Notes under the pieces: generated by a model
Seen by the model: only the letters and a program-made list of their open reading frames with translations
Database searches by the model: none
What the model was told of the DNA's origin: nothing
Made by a program: the position numbers and the translations under genes
In this document: in pieces, positions 61,068 through 64,000 of the stretch
How positions within the stretch are numbered: position 1 is the stretch's first letter
Layout of the letters: each line of letters opens with the position of its first letter
Source: Paenibacillus daejeonensis DSM 15491
GTDB taxonomy: Bacteria; Bacillota; Bacilli; Paenibacillales; Paenibacillaceae
Reading direction: 5' to 3'
Assembly (NCBI RefSeq): GCF_000378385.1
Contig: NZ_KB899679.1
Location: forward strand, 1 to 64,000
Length of the DNA: 64,000 nucleotides

Positions 61068-63083
61068 ATGAATCGGATCATCCGCAACACGGGATTTTAT
61101 TTGCTCATCTTTTTGGTCACAGTGGGGATTGTCCAAGTTCTGAGCAACTCCGGCGATTCGGCTGTCGAGCTTCGATATGACCAGCTTCGTCAAGAGCTCC
61201 GAAACGATAATGTCGACAAGTTGACCATGAAATTCGATGATTACACGTATTACATCACGGGGGAATTCAAGAACCAAGCCGATGATGCCGAGTCTAACAA
61301 GTTCTACTCGCGCATCAATGTGGAAGAGTATGCGGTCCAGGAACTAACCGAAACCGCGGAAGCCAACGGGCTGGAGATAACCTTCGATCCAATGGATACG
61401 CCAAGCTTCTGGCTGACGTTCCTTACCTCAATCATACCTTTTGTGATTATTTTCATCCTGTTCTTCTTCCTGATTAATCAGGCACAGGGCGGCGGCGGCA
61501 AAGTGATGAACTTCGGCAAGAGTCGCGCCAAGCTGTACAATGAAGAGAAGAAGCGCGTCACATTTGAAGATGTGGCTGGTGCTGATGAAGAGAAGCAAGA
61601 GCTTGTAGAGGTCGTGGAATTCCTGAAGGATCCACGCAAGTTCGCCGCTGTCGGCGCTCGTATACCAAAAGGTGTCCTGTTGGTAGGTCCTCCAGGTACC
61701 GGTAAAACCTTGCTTGCCCGTGCCGTTGCTGGCGAGGCAGGCGTACCGTTCTTTACCATTTCGGGTTCGGACTTCGTGGAAATGTTCGTCGGGGTCGGCG
61801 CTTCCCGCGTCAGAGATCTCTTCGAAAATGCCAAGAAGAACGCACCTTGTATCATATTTATCGATGAGATCGATGCTGTCGGTCGTCAGCGCGGAGCCGG
61901 TCTCGGCGGTGGGCATGACGAGCGCGAGCAGACGCTCAATCAGTTGCTCGTCGAGATGGATGGCTTCGGCGCCAACGAAGGCATCATCATGATTGCTGCT
62001 ACCAACCGTGCCGATATTCTTGACCCGGCATTGCTCCGTCCAGGCCGGTTTGACCGTCAGATCACGGTTGATCGTCCAGACGTGAAGGGTCGCGAAGCGG
62101 TACTGAAGGTTCATGCGCGCAATAAGCCGATTTCCAAGGAAGCCCGAATGGATGTCGTTGCGAAGCGGACAACAGGCTTCTCCGGTGCAGATCTGGAGAA
62201 CTTGCTTAACGAAGCGGCGCTCTTGGCCGCACGGCGCAACAAGAAAGAAATCGGCATGCTCGAAATTGACGACGCGATTGACCGCGTCATCGTCGGTACA
62301 GAGAAGAAGAGCCGTGTTATCAGCGACCGGGAGAAGCGTATTGTCGCTTATCACGAAGCTGGTCACACGATTCTTGGCTACTTCCTGGAGCATGCGGATA
62401 CGGTTCACAAAGTAACGATTATTCCGAGGGGCAAGGCTGGCGGATACGTCATCATGCTGCCGAAGGAAGATCGGATGCTGGTGACCAAGAACGAATTGCT
62501 GGATAAAGTTACAGGCTTGCTCGGCGGGCGTGTGGCGGAGGAGCTGTTCATCGGTGAGATCGGTACAGGTGCCTATAGTGACTTCAAGCATGCGACGGGC
62601 ATTGTCCGCAGCATGATTATGGAGTACGGCATGAGTGACAAGCTCGGTCCGATGCAGTTCGGCAGTTCGCAGCAGGGGCAAGTGTTCCTGGGCCGTGACA
62701 TTGGTCACGAACAGAACTACTCCGATGCCATCGCTTATGAGATCGACCAAGAAATGCAGCAATTCATTGGCGCATGTTATGCCCGTGCCAAGCAGGTGCT
62801 GACGGAGAAGAGCAAAGAAATGCATCTGATCGCACAGACCTTGCTGGAAGTTGAGACGTTGGAGATGGATCAGATCAAGCGTCTGATCGAGACCGGTACG
62901 CTCGACTTGCCACCAGGCACAGAGCCTCCTGCCGGTGATGAAGGAGAAGAAACGAAAGGCGAGCCTTCCGTAGATACCCTTGGCAATGTCAAGGTTCGGA
63001 TTCAGAAGCGCGAGCCTGGCGAAGACATCCCGACACCTCCGGATGATGTACAGGGCGGCAATGACGACCCTGACAAGAAGTAA
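61068..63083 (+). CDS. ftsH: ATP-dependent zinc metalloprotease FtsH
   Basis: A 671-residue membrane protease. Two N-terminal membrane segments (about 8-26 and 112-133) flank an extracellular domain; the AAA domain has Walker A GPPGTGKT (about 207-214) and the [12 protein letters not shown] Walker B; the zinc site HEAGH is at residues 429-433. The Pro/Gly/Glu-rich tail (about 615-671) is variable. It degrades membrane and regulatory proteins and supports sporulation. GAGAGGAGGTAGGGG lies before the ATG. Confidence 0.97.
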   Translation: MNRIIRNTGFYLLIFLVTVGIVQVLSNSGDSAVELRYDQLRQELRNDNVDKLTMKFDDYTYYITGEFKNQADDAESNKFYSRINVEEYAVQELTETAEANGLEITFDPMDTPSFWLTFLTSIIPFVIIFILFFFLINQAQGGGGKVMNFGKSRAKLYNEEKKRVTFEDVAGADEEKQELVEVVEFLKDPRKFAAVGARIPKGVLLVGPPGTGKTLLARAVAGEAGVPFFTISGSDFVEMFVGVGASRVRDLFENAKKNAPCIIFIDEIDAVGRQRGAGLGGGHDEREQTLNQLLVEMDGFGANEGIIMIAATNRADILDPALLRPGRFDRQITVDRPDVKGREAVLKVHARNKPISKEARMDVVAKRTTGFSGADLENLLNEAALLAARRNKKEIGMLEIDDAIDRVIVGTEKKSRVISDREKRIVAYHEAGHTILGYFLEHADTVHKVTIIPRGKAGGYVIMLPKEDRMLVTKNELLDKVTGLLGGRVAEELFIGEIGTGAYSDFKHATGIVRSMIMEYGMSDKLGPMQFGSSQQGQVFLGRDIGHEQNYSDAIAYEIDQEMQQFIGACYARAKQVLTEKSKEMHLIAQTLLEVETLEMDQIKRLIETGTLDLPPGTEPPAGDEGEETKGEPSVDTLGNVKVRIQKREPGEDIPTPPDDVQGGNDDPDKK

Positions 63084-63089
63084 CAACCA

Positions 63090-63117
63090 ACGCTGCCCTC
63101 GCGGGCAGCGTTTTTTG
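63090..63117 (+). terminator. Terminator of ftsH
   Basis: ACGCTGCC / GGGCAGCGT stem with six T. Confidence 0.93.
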
Positions 63118-63242
63118 CATGCACTGAAGGTGCTGGAGAGTCAAATTCCCGTTTTGGCCGATAGTAGACCGCCTTCGGCTCTGGAGCCGGGGTATGCTTG
63201 CTGCAGCGTGACGGCACGCCGGGAGGAATGTCCGGCCGTTTA

Positions 63243-63271
63243 TTGACAGTCCCTCCAGGGTTGTGTACATT
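63243..63271 (+). promoter_or_regulatory. Probable sigma-A promoter of nadA
   Basis: TTGACA (63243-63248) and TACATT (63266-63271) are 17 bp apart, about 110 bp before nadA. The -10 overlaps a TGTACATTAAATGTTAA stretch that could be part of an operator; this is not established. Confidence 0.65.
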
Positions 63272-63378
63272 AAATGTTAACTAATGAATTGTCCGGCTAA
63301 AGCCAACACTAGTGAAGTGCAGACATGCACCTGCACAACGGTTTCAGCCGATCGACATACACGAGGAGAGGATCCGAG

Positions 63379-64000
63379 ATGGAAGCTTTAGCTCTCGAGC
63401 GCAAGCAGCAACAGAACAAGGAACTTCGTGAGCGTCTGGAGCAATTGAAGAAGGAACGCAACGCCATTATTCTGGCTCACTATTATCAGCGGGATGAAAT
63501 TCAAGAGGTTGCCGATTTTCGCGGAGATTCATTTCTTCTTGCCCAGAAGGCTGCCGAGACGGATGCAGATACGATCGTGTTCTGCGGCGTTCACTTTATG
63601 GGGGAGAGCGCCAAGATTCTGGCCCCGAACAAAACGGTCATTATTCCAGATGAGCGTGCCGGCTGCCCGATGGCCGATATGGTCAATGTAGACGGTCTTC
63701 GCAAGCTGAAGGCAGAGCATCCCAATGCAAAGGTAGTCACCTATATTAACTCCTCTGCCGACGTAAAAGCGGAAACCGACATTTGTTGTACTTCTGCCAA
63801 TGCGGTCAAGGTTGTTAATTCCGTGGACGCCGATGAGATTATTTGGGTACCCGACAAGAACCTGGGACACTACGTCCAGCAAAAAACCGATAAAAAGATG
63901 ATTATCTGGGAAGGCTACTGCAACACGCATGACATGCTGACCGTCAAAGATGTCGAGGAGATGCGGGCGAAATATCCGAATGCGCAATTTGTTGTCCATC
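63379..64000 (+). CDS. nadA: Quinolinate synthase NadA (5' part)
   Basis: The first 207 codons of NadA, running off the window end. [19 protein letters not shown] and [16 protein letters not shown] are diagnostic, and [10 protein letters not shown] carries the first iron-sulfur ligand Cys. The enzyme condenses iminoaspartate with dihydroxyacetone phosphate for NAD synthesis and needs a [4Fe-4S] cluster. ACGAGGAGAGG precedes the ATG. In B. subtilis ftsH is followed by coaX, so this is a change of neighbour. Confidence 0.93.
   Translation, partial: MEALALERKQQQNKELRERLEQLKKERNAIILAHYYQRDEIQEVADFRGDSFLLAQKAAETDADTIVFCGVHFMGESAKILAPNKTVIIPDERAGCPMADMVNVDGLRKLKAEHPNAKVVTYINSSADVKAETDICCTSANAVKVVNSVDADEIIWVPDKNLGHYVQQKTDKKMIIWEGYCNTHDMLTVKDVEEMRAKYPNAQFVVH

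Noticed and set aside
61428-63086. 552-codon frame opposite ftsH
   Set aside because: Shadow frame of ftsH; composition is not protein-like and there is no independent support.

Overview
The window is low-GC Firmicutes (Bacillota) chromosome from a spore former, most likely Paenibacillus or a close relative. The basis is gene order and protein character: from the 5S rRNA to ftsH the genes follow the Bacillus subtilis block rrnA-csfB-yaaO-tmk-yaaQ-yaaR-holB-yaaT-yabA-yabB-rsmI-abrB-tatD-yabE-rnmV-ksgA-yabG-veg-sspF-ispE-purR-yabJ-spoVG-glmU-ctc-pth-fin-mfd-(gap)-spoVT-yabM-yabN-yabO-yabP-yabQ-divIC-yabR-spoIIE-yabS-yabT-tilS-hpt-ftsH. The differences (no metS, prs or yazA, an added HU gene, nadA after ftsH, a large block between mfd and spoVT) point away from Bacillus itself. 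The species cannot be named from this sequence.

Layout. 1-1486: end of an rRNA operon, then about 1.3 kb of gene-free DNA filled with short repeats. 1487-9712: a hypothetical membrane protein, sigma-G inhibitor Gin, and a replication/nucleotide/tRNA-rRNA modification run (yaaO, tmk, darA, yaaR, holB, ricT, yabA, yabB, rsmI). 9713-24448: abrB on the minus strand with Spo0A boxes, an HD phosphohydrolase in the place of metS, tatD, a c-di-AMP (ydaO-type) riboswitch in front of yabE, then rnmV, rsmA, yabG, veg, sspF, ispE, purR, ridA, spoVG, glmU, ctc, pth and fin. 24560-29246: mfd and a secreted peptidyl-prolyl isomerase lipoprotein. 29367-44137: an accessory block of about 15 kb that separates mfd from spoVT. 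It holds a glyoxalase-fold protein, a carbohydrate cluster (membrane-anchored AraC regulator, DUF4838 protein, two CUT1 permeases, binding lipoprotein, secreted LamG protein) and the urea ABC transporter urtABCDE behind a promoter carrying a perfect GlnR/TnrA box. 44448-54606: spoVT, yabM, yabN, HU, rqcP, yabP, yabQ, divIC, yabR and spoIIE with its long-spacer Spo0A-type promoter. 54607-64000: a secreted CotH/stalk protein on the minus strand, yabS, a YabT-like kinase, tilS, hpt, ftsH and the 5' part of nadA.

How the genes work together. Most are housekeeping or sporulation genes. Sporulation control can be read at several levels: Spo0A boxes at abrB and spoIIE, a sigma-H promoter at spoVG, sigma-G-like promoters at gin and sspF, and the regulators Gin, Fin, SpoVT and SpoIIE. 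Cyclic-di-AMP appears twice, as the DarA receptor and the riboswitch. The accessory block adds polysaccharide-derived sugar uptake and nitrogen-controlled urea uptake.

The least explained content is non-coding. (i) Three copies of a 185-186 bp element are each made of four 22-bp motifs arranged forward-forward-reverse-reverse at fixed offsets of 51, 61-62 and 51 bp. An unrelated motif next to one of them also uses a 51-bp period. (ii) Three copies of a structured element of about 140-160 nt share a conserved core while one stem has changed completely on both sides, which is what compensatory change looks like. (iii) A fourth foldable element of 148 nt sits where prs would be expected. I do not recognise these as named families.
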